Shown here one piece after another: positions 30,858 to 39,556 of a DNA stretch of 64,000 nucleotides. The notes beneath the pieces were generated by a model. That model saw only the letters and a program-made list of their open reading frames with translations, had not been told where the DNA came from and did not search any database. The translations under genes and the position numbers were made by a program. Each line of letters opens with the position of its first letter. Positions within the stretch are counted from its first letter, which is position 1. The stretch comes from Elusimicrobiota bacterium (GTDB taxonomy: Bacteria > Elusimicrobiota > Elusimicrobia > UBA1565 > UBA9628), in NCBI GenBank assembly GCA_003452935.1, contig DMMY01000012.1, forward strand, positions 181,931-245,930. The letters run 5' to 3'.

Positions 30858-32177
30858 CTAGGGGTTTTCCTTTGCGGGGGCGAGCTTTTTTTGCAGGCGA
30901 TCCCAATTTTCCGCGGTCAACCTGAGTCGGAAGCGGATCTTGTCGTCGACCGCGGTCTGGGACAAGACCTGGCTGGAACTCCGGATGGCCTCGATTCTGC
31001 GAAAGGCCATGGCCTGAGGCAGTTCCAACTCCCGCAGAAGCCAGCGCTTGGAAAGGGTCTCCTGTACGGCGGCCAGGGCTTGCGCGACGCCCTCCCCGGT
31101 GGCCGCTGAAACGAAGATGGCCTCGGGATATCGTCTTTCCAGGTCGCGACGCGCTTGGGCATCGATCAGATCGACCTTGTTGAAGAGCCGCACTTGCGCG
31201 ACGTCCCGGGCTCCCAGTTCTCCGAGGGTTTCCGCCACGGCGGCCTGCTGCGCCTCGCTCTCCGAGGCAGAGGCGTCCGCGACCACGAGCAGGCAGTCCG
31301 CCATGACCGCTTCCTCCAGGGTCGCCCGGAAGGCGGCGATCAAGGTGGTGGGCAATCGGCGTATGAAGCCCACCGTGTCGGTCATGACGGCCCAGGATCC
31401 CTCGGGCAGGCGAACCCGGCGGGCCGTCGGGTCGAGCGTGGCGAATAGTTTGTCGTCGGCGTATACCAGCCTGGCGCGCGCGGCTTTTGCAAAAGAGGGA
31501 ACGCGCGTGTCTTTTTGGGGGATGCCGGCGGTCAGGGTGTTGAGCAAGGTGGACTTGCCCACGTTGGTATAACCGATGAGCGCGACCTGGGGCACGGGCA
31601 CGGCCAGGCGCCGTTCGCGCCGGACCATGCGGGAAGAGCGGACTCGTTCGAGTTCGCCGCGCAAATGCTTGATGCGGAATTGGATGTGGCGGCGTTCGTA
31701 CTCCAGTTGCCGCTCTCCCGGGCCGCGCGTGCCGATGCCTCCGACCTGCTGGGAGTAGCTGCGCCAAGCGCCGGTGAGGCGGGGCAGCATATAGGAAAGT
31801 TGCGCGAGCTCGACTTGCAGGCGGCCCTCGCTGGTGCGGGCGCGGCGGGCGAAAATGTCCAGGATGAGCCGGGTGCGATCCAGTATCTTGGCTCGGATGG
31901 CGGCTTCCAGGGCTTTTTGCTGGGCCGGGGATATTTCCCGGTCAAAGACCACGGTGCTCGCCTGCCTCGCCCGGGCGGCCGCGGCTATCTCCTGGATCTT
32001 GCCGCTGCCGATGAGCGTGCCGGCATGGTAGCGCGGCAGGCATTGGGACAGGGTGTCCACCACCGCGCCGCCGGCGGTTTCCACGAGGCGATGGAGTTCC
32101 GAGAGGCTGGCGGCCATGAGCTCGGCCTCCGGCTTGAGGCCGACGCCGACCAGGACGACCCGTTCCGGATGTCTCAA
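30858..32177 (-). CDS. hflX: GTPase HflX
   Basis: Ribosome-associated GTPase that splits stalled ribosomes. 439 residues: N-terminal HflX domain with GPGERQLEYERR, coiled segment, G1 GYTNVGKST, G3 DTVGFIRRLP, G4 NKVD, and a C-terminal domain. Start ATG overlaps the upstream stop by four bases. The miaA-hflX neighbourhood is conserved in many bacteria. Confidence 0.95.
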   Translation of the reverse strand: MRHPERVVLVGVGLKPEAELMAASLSELHRLVETAGGAVVDTLSQCLPRYHAGTLIGSGKIQEIAAAARARQASTVVFDREISPAQQKALEAAIRAKILDRTRLILDIFARRARTSEGRLQVELAQLSYMLPRLTGAWRSYSQQVGGIGTRGPGERQLEYERRHIQFRIKHLRGELERVRSSRMVRRERRLAVPVPQVALIGYTNVGKSTLLNTLTAGIPQKDTRVPSFAKAARARLVYADDKLFATLDPTARRVRLPEGSWAVMTDTVGFIRRLPTTLIAAFRATLEEAVMADCLLVVADASASESEAQQAAVAETLGELGARDVAQVRLFNKVDLIDAQARRDLERRYPEAIFVSAATGEGVAQALAAVQETLSKRWLLRELELPQAMAFRRIEAIRSSSQVLSQTAVDDKIRFRLRLTAENWDRLQKKLAPAKENP

Positions 32178-33724
32178 TAGAGCAGGACTTCGGGGATCTT
32201 GTCTTGCAGGCTCTTGCGCCAGACGCCCGCGGTCCGGGCCAGGAGGAACTCCATGGGAGCGTGATCGTCGCTCATCAGCGTCGCCCGGCCGAGTTCCTCG
32301 TCGGAGGGGACAAGCTCGCGGCCGAGCATGTCCTGCACGTCGGGGCGAACGAACGGCCGCGCCCGCAGGGAAGCGCCGTTGTCGGCGAGGGAGAGATCGG
32401 AGGCGAAGAGCAGAACGTTGGCGATGTCCTCGTACGTTTCGCTGGCCGAAAAGGCGCGGACTTCGGGGAATATGGCGCGCAGGGTCTTATAGGCGGCGAG
32501 CCAGGGCTCGTTGCCCGGTCCTTTCACCAGGCTGACGATGTTGACCGCGAGAATCCCTCCCGGCTCCAGGCGTTTTTTCATGGCCTCCAGGGCTTCCCGG
32601 CTGAAAAGATGGTACGGCGGGGATTCCGCGGCGAACGCGTCAAGGACGATGATTCCGTAGCGCTCGGTCGCGCGTTCCAGAAACGTCCGCCCGTCGTCTA
32701 CAAAGACGTTTCCCCGGGGGGCGTAGCCGAACCAGGTTTTGGCGGCATTGAGGACCTCCGGATCGATCTCCACGGCGTCCACCAGGAGCCCATGATGGCG
32801 CTCCCAGGCGGAAGGCAGGAGTCCCCCCCCGAGACCGATGACCAAGGCGCGCCGGCTCCGGGGACGCAGCAGCGGCGCCCATTCCAAGGCGTGGGCGTAG
32901 CGGGAGTCGCTCTCGAGGCTCGGCAGCTGGGCGACGGATTGGCTGGTGCCGTTGACGAGCAGATAGCGTTTTTGATTCGACACGTCCAGGATCTTGATCT
33001 GGCTGTAGGCCGACTCCTTATTGAGCAGCACGTTGGTCCGAGGGGCGCGGCGCGGCCAAAATCCGAACAGGGCCACGGCCGCGGCCGCCGCCATTTGCGG
33101 CAGCGGCAGCCGGCGCAGAGCCAGGCGGAAACCGAGCGCGCCCAGGGCGAGAAGGAGCGTCGCCATGCCGTAGAAGATATGGCTGATGGAGAGCCTGGGG
33201 ATGAGCACGAAGCCGGCCAGTATGGCGCCCAGGACGCTGCCCAAGGTGGAGATGGCGTAGACGTCTCCGGCTTTGCGGCCGACCGTGTCGATGCCGAGCG
33301 CGGTGAGGCGGATGGAGATAGGGCCGAGCATGCTCAAGACGACCAGCGCGGGCGCTATGAGCAGGGTGGCGCTGGCCAGGGTCCCGAGCTGCACGCCCAG
33401 GCCGCAGGTGGCGCGCAGCACCGGCGAGCGCAGAAGCGGCGCCAGGGCTACCGCCGCCGCGGCCAGGCAGAGCAGGCGCGCGAACAGCGTCAGGCTCGCG
33501 CCCCGGTCCGCGGCGCGCCCGCCGAGATTGTAGCCCGCGGCCAGGGACACGAGCGTCACCGTGATCAGGGCCGACCAGCAGTAAAGGGAGGAGCCGAAGA
33601 ACGGGCTGATGACCCGGGTGCCCACGATCTCCAGGATCAGGGTCGCGGCTCCGGCGATAAAAAGCGACGCCAGCAGGTAGCGTCGTTGGGCCGGGGCCAG
33701 GGACTTAACGGGCGATTGGCGCAT
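32174..33724 (-). CDS. Membrane-fused spermidine synthase-like protein
   Basis: 516 residues. The first ~215 form about seven transmembrane helices (ATLILEIVGTRVISPFFG; VTLVSLAAGYNLGGRAADR), the rest a SpeE-like Rossmann domain: ALVIGLGGGLLPSA, VDAVEIDPEVLNAA, FVDDGRTFLE and IIVLDAFA. The GGGLLP and EIDP motifs needed for binding the aminopropyl donor are kept, but no speD is in view. Whether it makes polyamines is open. It overlaps hflX (4 bases) and miaA (20 bases). Confidence 0.85.
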   Translation of the reverse strand: MRQSPVKSLAPAQRRYLLASLFIAGAATLILEIVGTRVISPFFGSSLYCWSALITVTLVSLAAGYNLGGRAADRGASLTLFARLLCLAAAAVALAPLLRSPVLRATCGLGVQLGTLASATLLIAPALVVLSMLGPISIRLTALGIDTVGRKAGDVYAISTLGSVLGAILAGFVLIPRLSISHIFYGMATLLLALGALGFRLALRRLPLPQMAAAAAVALFGFWPRRAPRTNVLLNKESAYSQIKILDVSNQKRYLLVNGTSQSVAQLPSLESDSRYAHALEWAPLLRPRSRRALVIGLGGGLLPSAWERHHGLLVDAVEIDPEVLNAAKTWFGYAPRGNVFVDDGRTFLERATERYGIIVLDAFAAESPPYHLFSREALEAMKKRLEPGGILAVNIVSLVKGPGNEPWLAAYKTLRAIFPEVRAFSASETYEDIANVLLFASDLSLADNGASLRARPFVRPDVQDMLGRELVPSDEELGRATLMSDDHAPMEFLLARTAGVWRKSLQDKIPEVLLY

Positions 33725-34634
33725 AAATCCTCAATGCCTGGCGCAGCATCTCCTCGGTCTGCGCTCCCGATATGGCCGCGGCGTCGAGCTGGTGGCGAAA
33801 CCACGTCCTCTGGCGCTTGGCGTAGGCGCATGTGGCCCGCATCAGACGCTGTAAGCCGATGTCGAGGCCGAGTTCCCCCCGCGCGCAGGCCATGGCTTCG
33901 GGATAGCCCAGGCTCAGCAAGCCGGGCTCCGCGCCGGAAAATTCCAGAATCAGCCGGCGGGCTTCATCAATCATGGCGGGCCACATGGCCTCGGCGCGCG
34001 CGCAGATGCGCCGGCGCAGCTCCTCGGCGGGCCAGTCGATGCGCAAGACGACGGCCGGCCCGAGGCCGGATTCGTCGAGGCCGTTGCTGCGGCCTTCGCT
34101 CCAAAGGGTCGATATGGGGCGGCCGGAAAGCTCCCGGACCTCCAGGGCCCGGATCACGCGCTGGATGTTGTTGGCCGGGATGATCGAGGCGGCGCGCGCG
34201 TCGACCTGGCTTAGGCGCTGGTGCAGCCAGGCCCGGCCGCGCGTGCGGGCTTCCTCGGCCAGCCTGCGGCGCAGGGCCTCGTCGCGGGCGGGCAGGGCGG
34301 TGAGCCCCTCGCCGAGCGCCTTGAAGTAGAGTCCGGTGCCGCCGGCTACGATGGGGAGCCTCCCTCGGCGCCGGATATCGGCCGCGATGGTCCGGGCGGC
34401 GCGGGTCCAACGGCCGACGTCGAAGGCTTCGGCCACGCCGACGCAGTCGATGAGATGATAAGGTATCCCGGCCACGCGGGCTTGGCCGTCGCGCGCGGGC
34501 TTGGCCGTTCCGGCGCGGAGTTCGCGATAAATCTGGCGGGAGTCGGCGGAAACCACTTCGCCGCCCAGGGCGCGGGCCAGAGCCACGGCAAGGTCCGTTT
34601 TGCCGGACGCGGTCGCCCCGACGATGAATATCAT
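33705..34634 (-). CDS. miaA: tRNA dimethylallyltransferase MiaA
   Basis: Adds dimethylallyl to A37 of tRNAs reading UNN codons. 309 residues from ATG 34634, chosen because it begins directly with the P-loop strand MIFIVGATASGKTDLA; the longer frame to 34694 adds Ser/Pro-rich sequence overlapping PilZ. SADSRQIYREL, IVAGGTGLYFKAL and the RQRTWFRHQ motif are all intact. PilZ lies 10 bases upstream, miaB beyond it. Confidence 0.95.
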   Translation of the reverse strand: MIFIVGATASGKTDLAVALARALGGEVVSADSRQIYRELRAGTAKPARDGQARVAGIPYHLIDCVGVAEAFDVGRWTRAARTIAADIRRRGRLPIVAGGTGLYFKALGEGLTALPARDEALRRRLAEEARTRGRAWLHQRLSQVDARAASIIPANNIQRVIRALEVRELSGRPISTLWSEGRSNGLDESGLGPAVVLRIDWPAEELRRRICARAEAMWPAMIDEARRLILEFSGAEPGLLSLGYPEAMACARGELGLDIGLQRLMRATCAYAKRQRTWFRHQLDAAAISGAQTEEMLRQALRIYAPIAR

Positions 34635-34644
34635 CGCGCCGCGG

Positions 34645-35130
34645 CTACTTCTTGGGCCAGAAGGGCATCTTGTGGGACTTGACGCAGAGGCCATGGAAGG
34701 TGCAGGTCTTGACGCAGGCCTCCGGCAGCTTGAGTCCGATGCGGGTGTCGCAGTCCGCGTGGTCCTCGGCCATGCGGTTGATCTGTTCTTGATGCTTTCT
34801 GCTGATCTGGACGAAGGCGATGCCCACGTTGTAGGTCGGTCCCTTTTGGTGCACGCGGACGACCTTGCCGGAGATCGGCACGTGCTCGAAGCCCGGGATG
34901 TTGAGGATCATGTCCAGGCGCCGGGCATGGGGAGGCTCCAGGAACATGAGCAGGGACATGCCGCCGGCTGAAAGGTTGGTGAGGATGGCGGGCTGGGCCG
35001 CGCCGGACGCGGCCCCGCTGTTCTCCCCGTTGGGGAATTGAACGGTGATGGGTTCTATCATGCCTTCCACCACCGGCAGACGGGCGTGCTGGCGTCTCTC
35101 GGCGGAGGGCTTCTCGTGCTTATGGCTCAT
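34645..35130 (-). CDS. PilZ-domain protein with a C-terminal Cys cluster
   Basis: 161 residues. A PilZ domain for cyclic di-GMP covers about 8-125, with RRQHARL (RxxxR) and NLSAGGMSL (N/DxSxxG). The last ~35 residues hold four Cys (ADCDT, EACVKTC, HGLCVKSHK) plus His, which suggests a metal site or redox switch. This tail is not part of the standard domain. Strong GGAG ribosome site; overlaps the miaB stop by 11 bases. Confidence 0.85.
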   Translation of the reverse strand: MSHKHEKPSAERRQHARLPVVEGMIEPITVQFPNGENSGAASGAAQPAILTNLSAGGMSLLMFLEPPHARRLDMILNIPGFEHVPISGKVVRVHQKGPTYNVGIAFVQISRKHQEQINRMAEDHADCDTRIGLKLPEACVKTCTFHGLCVKSHKMPFWPKK

Positions 35131-36403
35131 GGATATCTCCTAGAAGGGTGCGGCGCGTGGCGGCATTTATGCGTACGGAAACCAAGCTTCCCGGCGCGAC
35201 CATCCTTTCCCATCTGACCTTGAATCCGGTCCGGGTCCTGCCGAAGGTCGGCGTTTCGGCCAGGACCTCGACGACGCCGCCGACCTGGGCCGCGAGGGTT
35301 TCCCGGGTGAGGCGGTCGACGAGCGCGTTAAGGCGCGCCAGCCGTTCCTCCTTGAGCTGGGGCGGCACGTCATCCGGCAGGGCCGCGGCCGGGGTTGCCT
35401 CCCGCGCGGAATACTTGAAGCAGAACGCCGTCGCGGGCCGGATATCCTCCAAGAGCGTCAGGCTTTGGACGAATTCCTCCTCAGTCTCTGAAGGAAATCC
35501 TACTATAATGTCGGTGGAAAGAACAACGTGGGGCGCTGCCCGGCGCACGCGCTCGATCATCCTCAGATAATCGGCTCTGGTGTAGCCTCGCCGCATGAGC
35601 TCCAGGATCCGGTCGCAGCCGGATTGGACGGGCATATGAAGCCAGGCGCAGACCGAGGGGCATTCCTGAAAGGCGGCCATGGCGCGATCATCCCACAAGC
35701 CGGGATGCGGGCTCATGAATCGCAGGCGCCGCAGCCCCTCGACGCGGTCCACAAGCCGCAGCAGGTCCGCGAAGCCTGTTTCCCGGCCGCCCTCTTTCCA
35801 TAGATAGGCGTTGACCCGCTGCCCCAGCAAGGTGATTTCGCGGGCGCCGGCCGCGACCTTGGCGCGCGCTTCGGCCAGTATCTCCTCGGGCGCGCGGCAT
35901 GACTCCGGGCCGCGGACCGCGGGAACGATGCAGTACGAGCAGGAGCAGGAGCAGCCGCGCATGATGGTGACGAAGGCGGTGGCGGCCGAGGCTGGGGCCG
36001 CAACGGAACTGGGTCCGATCCCGAAGCGCTGCCGCAAGGATTCGGCCACGAGTTGAGGGGTTTTCTGAGCGGCGCGGGCGCCGACGGAGAAATCAACGTG
36101 AGGAAAGCGCTTGTTCAGGCGCCAGCCGAGCCGCTGCGCCATGCAGCCGGTCACGACCAGGGCCCGATTGGGGTCGGCCTCCTTCCACTGGCGCAGGGCG
36201 CCTATGATGGAAAGGGCGCGCTGCTCGGCGTGGCGTCGGACCGCGCAGGTGGTGACGACGACGGCGTCCGCCTCAGCCGGGGTCGCGGCCGTCTGCCAGC
36301 CGTCCCGATGCAGGGCCGAGAGGGTCTCGGCGCTGTCCGCCGCGGACATCTGGCAGCCGAGGGTGATGGCGTGGACCCGCCTGGGAGATTTCACAATCAT
36401 CAT
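35120..36403 (-). CDS. miaB: MiaB-type tRNA methylthiotransferase
   Basis: Radical-SAM enzyme that adds methylthio to i6A37 of tRNA. 427 residues from ATG 36403; the longer frame is shadow sequence in the preceding gene. The N-terminal MTTase domain shows its three Cys (LGCQMSAADS, TTCAVR, TGCMAQ), the radical-SAM motif is RGCSCSCSYCIVPAVRG (CxxxCxxC), and a TRAM domain lies at the end. Could also be an MtaB-like relative, but LGCQM-ADSA favours MiaB. miaA two genes downstream makes the substrate. Confidence 0.9.
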   Translation of the reverse strand: MMIVKSPRRVHAITLGCQMSAADSAETLSALHRDGWQTAATPAEADAVVVTTCAVRRHAEQRALSIIGALRQWKEADPNRALVVTGCMAQRLGWRLNKRFPHVDFSVGARAAQKTPQLVAESLRQRFGIGPSSVAAPASAATAFVTIMRGCSCSCSYCIVPAVRGPESCRAPEEILAEARAKVAAGAREITLLGQRVNAYLWKEGGRETGFADLLRLVDRVEGLRRLRFMSPHPGLWDDRAMAAFQECPSVCAWLHMPVQSGCDRILELMRRGYTRADYLRMIERVRRAAPHVVLSTDIIVGFPSETEEEFVQSLTLLEDIRPATAFCFKYSAREATPAAALPDDVPPQLKEERLARLNALVDRLTRETLAAQVGGVVEVLAETPTFGRTRTGFKVRWERMVAPGSLVSVRINAATRRTLLGDIHEP

Positions 36404-36407
36404 TATA

Positions 36408-38303
36408 TCATTGCGCGGACGCGGCTTCCGCCGCGGTCCGGGCCAAGCCGTTGAAGGGCGTCGGCTCCAGCAGCGGGAAAGCGGAGAGCGGCCGGTCGTC
36501 GGTATCCGGCAGCAAGGCCGGCCCGGGGTCGGACTCGTGGCTTTGCCAGCGCAGGTCAAAGATATCCTGCGGCAGGCTCATGTCATCGTTCTTCACGAGA
36601 TCGTTGCGCCGACCCAGCAGCTCGAATGGTCCGGCGTCGAACTGGTTGTCCGCGGCGAGCAGCAGGTAGCCTCCGGGCAGATCATAACCGCCCACATGGG
36701 CAAAGACTTGGCGGGCGGATTGAATCAGCCGGGCCAGGCGGCGGGGCGGATAAGGCGCGGGCAGGCGCACGGCGGCCACGCCTCCCTTGGACAGCCGGCG
36801 TTTGATGTCGCGAAAAGCCCCGGTCGTGGACATGAAAGCGGCTTCGGGCGAGGACCAGGGAACCGGGAGCTCCACGATGACGACGTCGTAAGGCTTGCCG
36901 CCGGCGCGCAGATAGTTCCGCCAGTTTCCGCGCGCGAAACGCAGGCTGCCGTCCGCGACGGCCGCCGCCGGGGGCCAAGCCTTTTTGGCGAGAGCCGAGA
37001 GGATGAGTTTGGCGCCGGGGTGCGGGTCGAGAACCTCGATCTTTACCTGGTGCGCCAGCGCGGCGTCGACGGTGGCCGGGTTGCGGACTCCGGCCAGGAG
37101 CACCCGTCCCGGAGAGCCGTGCGCGAGCAGAGGCAGGTGCGCTTCGCGCCGGGCCGAGGGCTCATCGTTGGCCCAGGCCGTTGCGTCGCGCAGGAGCAGG
37201 GTGTCTCCCGCGGCGAAGCGGTAAGCTCCCAGAGTCTCCCTGCCGTCGTCGCTCAGGGCCAGGAAGCGTCCGCCCGCCCAGGCCGCGTTGAGGCGGTTGG
37301 TCCAGATGTCGGTCATGAGACTGGCCGCGCGCCAGGCCAGCAGCAGGGCCAAGGCGAAGCCGGCCGCCACGGCCCTGGAGAGGACGGGCGACTCCAGCAG
37401 GCGTCTGGGCCCGGCGGCCGCGATGCCGGCCGCGCAGGCGGCCGCGTGAAAGAGAGCCGCTGTCGGCGCGGCGCCAAAGCGCGCCATGAGCCAGGCGGCA
37501 AGGCCCAGGGCCGCGAGCACGGCCGCGGGGATAAGCCAGCGACGCCGGGAAGGCGGCGAGGATTCGGGGCGCGGATAGCCGAGACACAAGAGGCTTATCC
37601 AGACGGCCGCGGCCAGGCCGGACTGGCCGGCGATGAAAGCGATGTCACGGGCGCCCAGCAAAGGGGCCACGAGATGTTCGGCTGAACCGGAATTGAGTCC
37701 GATGAAGCGCAGCCATTCCAGACCGATGACTCCGGCCAGTCCCGAGGCAAAAACCCACAGACCGTCGGGAATCGCGCAGGCTTTGAGCTCATTGTCCAAG
37801 CGCCTGCCAAGCCAGGAGCCGACGGCCGTCCCGACGCCGGCCGAGACCATCAAGCCGCAGAGCGCGTAAAAAGAATGTCCCCACAGCTGCGCGAGGCAGC
37901 GGGCCCAGGCCATGGCCGAGGCGGCCGCCAAGGCCAAGACCCAGGCGGGGCGGGAATTTTCGGGCGCGCCCGTCGCGTCCGCCGCTGGACCCAGACGGCG
38001 CAGGCTCCAGCCCGCGCACGCCAACGCCACCCCGGCCGCCGCCGAGGCGCGCAGGCCGACGCGGGGCAACAGGACCAGCGCCGAGAGCGCCACGCCGGCG
38101 GCCGCGGCAAGGCCCGCCAACGGCTGGCGCTCCGCTCCAGGAAGCGCGAGCCGGCTCAGGTGGGCGGCGGCGAGGATCAAGGCGGCCAAGCCCGCGCAAG
38201 CCGCCGCAGCCCCGGCGCCCAGACCAAGGGCGAACAAGACGACGCACGGCCCTAGGACTCCCAGCGAACCCAAAAGGAGATGATTACCGATCAAGAAGTA
38301 CAT
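36408..38303 (-). CDS. Polytopic membrane protein with degenerate SpeE-like domain
   Basis: 631 residues with roughly 10-12 hydrophobic helices in the first ~370, very Ala/Leu-rich, followed by a Rossmann-type C-terminal region (GRVLLAGVRNPATVDAALA, IEVLDPHPGAKLIL, YDVVIVELPVPW) related in layout to the gene at 32174. The GxGxG and EIDP motifs of real spermidine synthases are not kept, so binding of the donor is doubtful. It ends four bases before miaB. Function unknown. Confidence 0.65.
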   Translation of the reverse strand: MYFLIGNHLLLGSLGVLGPCVVLFALGLGAGAAAACAGLAALILAAAHLSRLALPGAERQPLAGLAAAAGVALSALVLLPRVGLRASAAAGVALACAGWSLRRLGPAADATGAPENSRPAWVLALAAASAMAWARCLAQLWGHSFYALCGLMVSAGVGTAVGSWLGRRLDNELKACAIPDGLWVFASGLAGVIGLEWLRFIGLNSGSAEHLVAPLLGARDIAFIAGQSGLAAAVWISLLCLGYPRPESSPPSRRRWLIPAAVLAALGLAAWLMARFGAAPTAALFHAAACAAGIAAAGPRRLLESPVLSRAVAAGFALALLLAWRAASLMTDIWTNRLNAAWAGGRFLALSDDGRETLGAYRFAAGDTLLLRDATAWANDEPSARREAHLPLLAHGSPGRVLLAGVRNPATVDAALAHQVKIEVLDPHPGAKLILSALAKKAWPPAAAVADGSLRFARGNWRNYLRAGGKPYDVVIVELPVPWSSPEAAFMSTTGAFRDIKRRLSKGGVAAVRLPAPYPPRRLARLIQSARQVFAHVGGYDLPGGYLLLAADNQFDAGPFELLGRRNDLVKNDDMSLPQDIFDLRWQSHESDPGPALLPDTDDRPLSAFPLLEPTPFNGLARTAAEAASAQ

Positions 38304-38367
38304 ATCCTATCCCTGATATCTTGACATTTTTTTAGCGCGATGGACGCGCGAATTTACCAAGAAAGTA

Positions 38368-38397
38368 TTGACAATATTATTATTGCGGGGTTATACT
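38368..38397 (+). promoter_or_regulatory. Sigma-70-type promoter of the small secreted protein
   Basis: TTGACA (38368-38373), 18-base spacer, TATACT (38392-38397). Initiation near 38404 leaves about 23 bases before the ATG at 38427. An ATG at 38407 opens a short frame that stops after ten codons. Confidence 0.75.
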
Positions 38398-38426
38398 CGT
38401 AGCATCATGAGGCTGAATTTTTTGTC

Positions 38427-38819
38427 ATGTTCTGGCTGACGCTCGCGTCGTTGCTGCTGCTGCGCGCCCACGGGCAGGAAGCGGAATTGCGTCCGGGGCT
38501 GAAACCGAGCGACACTTATACGACCGAAAAAATTTCCGCCTTGCCGCCTGAGGTCGTCGCGAGCGAGGTTAAAGGAAAAGGCAGCGGCAAGTTCCCGCCG
38601 TCCGCCGAGCCGCCCGGTAAAATACGCAAGCCGGCTTCCTCGCAGCCGACGGGAGGGGTGCGCAAGGGGCCCAAGAGGTTGAAGATCGGGCGGGGAGCGT
38701 CCGGCTCATCGGCCAGGCTTGCGGCCAGGGCCGCCCAGGCCGTCCCGGTATCGGTCGTCGCGCGGCCCGGGGGTTTTTCCGCATTGCCTGCGACTCCCGT
38801 GGCGCCTGAGAATCCATAA
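38427..38819 (+). CDS. Small secreted Pro/Lys-rich protein of unknown function
   Basis: 130 residues. MFWLTLASLLLLRAHG-QEAE is a signal peptide. The mature part is low in hydrophobic core residues, basic, and rich in Pro, Gly and Ser, so probably unfolded. It is the only plus-strand gene between 20400 and 52033 and it has its own good promoter. Its stop is two bases from the BatE stop (convergent). Confidence 0.6.
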   Translation: MFWLTLASLLLLRAHGQEAELRPGLKPSDTYTTEKISALPPEVVASEVKGKGSGKFPPSAEPPGKIRKPASSQPTGGVRKGPKRLKIGRGASGSSARLAARAAQAVPVSVVARPGGFSALPATPVAPENP

Positions 38820-38821
38820 CC

Positions 38822-39556
38822 TCAGATTTCTTCGAGGCTGGCGGTCGGGATCCAGCCCTTGACGCCTTCCTTGATCACGCCTATTTCCGCCCATTCGCCG
38901 TTTTCCGATATGATCTGCACGCGGCGGCCTTCAGGAGCGGTGAAGCTCACGTTGAAATTGTCTCCAGGGCCGCTGCGGATCTCGGCCGACGACGTTGCGA
39001 TGACGCCTCTTCTCGGAGGGGTCAGCCCGCGGAGCGTCAGCCACCAGCCCGCCGACACGAACCACAGCAAGCCGGCGGCCGCGGCCCAAGGGACGAGGTC
39101 CGTCCGGAGGGATTGCTTCCACAGGCACAGCCCGGCCAGGCTCAACGTCAGCCAGCAGGCCAGCCACTGCAGGCCGGCCAGTTCCCTTTCGCTGAAGAGG
39201 TGGAAGGCCGCGAAGAGAAGCGGCGGCACTCCGGCCGCGATCAGCTCCTCGCCGGCTCTTCTCAAGGCGAAGTCGAGGTTTTGGCGGATATCCGGGTCGC
39301 GGGGGGCCCGGTCGAAGGCCCTCTGATAGGAGGCGATCGCCCGGCCGGTTTGTCCGGCTTTGAAGAGGGCGTTGCCCAGGTCGTAGTGCCATGCGGCGTT
39401 GCGGGGGTCGTTGGCGACGGCTTTGCGATAGAACTCGACGGCTCCCTGGAAATCGCCGAGGTCGTAAAGGCGTTGTCCCTCCGACCAGGGGCTGCCCGCG
39501 CTCTGCGACCATGCGGCAACGACCGACAAGAACAGCGTCGGCAGAAATGGGGTCAT
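38822..39556 (-). CDS. BatE-like protein (TPR plus SH3 domain)
   Basis: 244 residues from ATG 39556, overlapping the BatD stop by four bases. A signal peptide, two to three TPRs (GAVEFYRKAVANDPRNAAWH, GRAIASYQRAFDRAP), two transmembrane helices (about 125-200), and a C-terminal bacterial SH3 domain (AEIRSGPGDNF, GEWAEIGVIKEGVKGWI). This is the domain order of BatE. It closes the aerotolerance-type operon. Confidence 0.85.
   Translation of the reverse strand: MTPFLPTLFLSVVAAWSQSAGSPWSEGQRLYDLGDFQGAVEFYRKAVANDPRNAAWHYDLGNALFKAGQTGRAIASYQRAFDRAPRDPDIRQNLDFALRRAGEELIAAGVPPLLFAAFHLFSERELAGLQWLACWLTLSLAGLCLWKQSLRTDLVPWAAAAGLLWFVSAGWWLTLRGLTPPRRGVIATSSAEIRSGPGDNFNVSFTAPEGRRVQIISENGEWAEIGVIKEGVKGWIPTASLEEI

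Noticed and set aside
32204..34183. A 659-codon plus-strand frame across the SpeE-like and miaA genes
   Set aside because: Low-complexity Gln/Gly/Arg composition, spans two well-supported genes in antisense, and shows no motif.
36404..36559. N-terminal extension of MiaB up to 36559
   Set aside because: The added 52 residues are Arg/Pro/Ser-rich, lie inside the preceding gene and are not part of the family; ATG 36403 gives the normal N-terminus.
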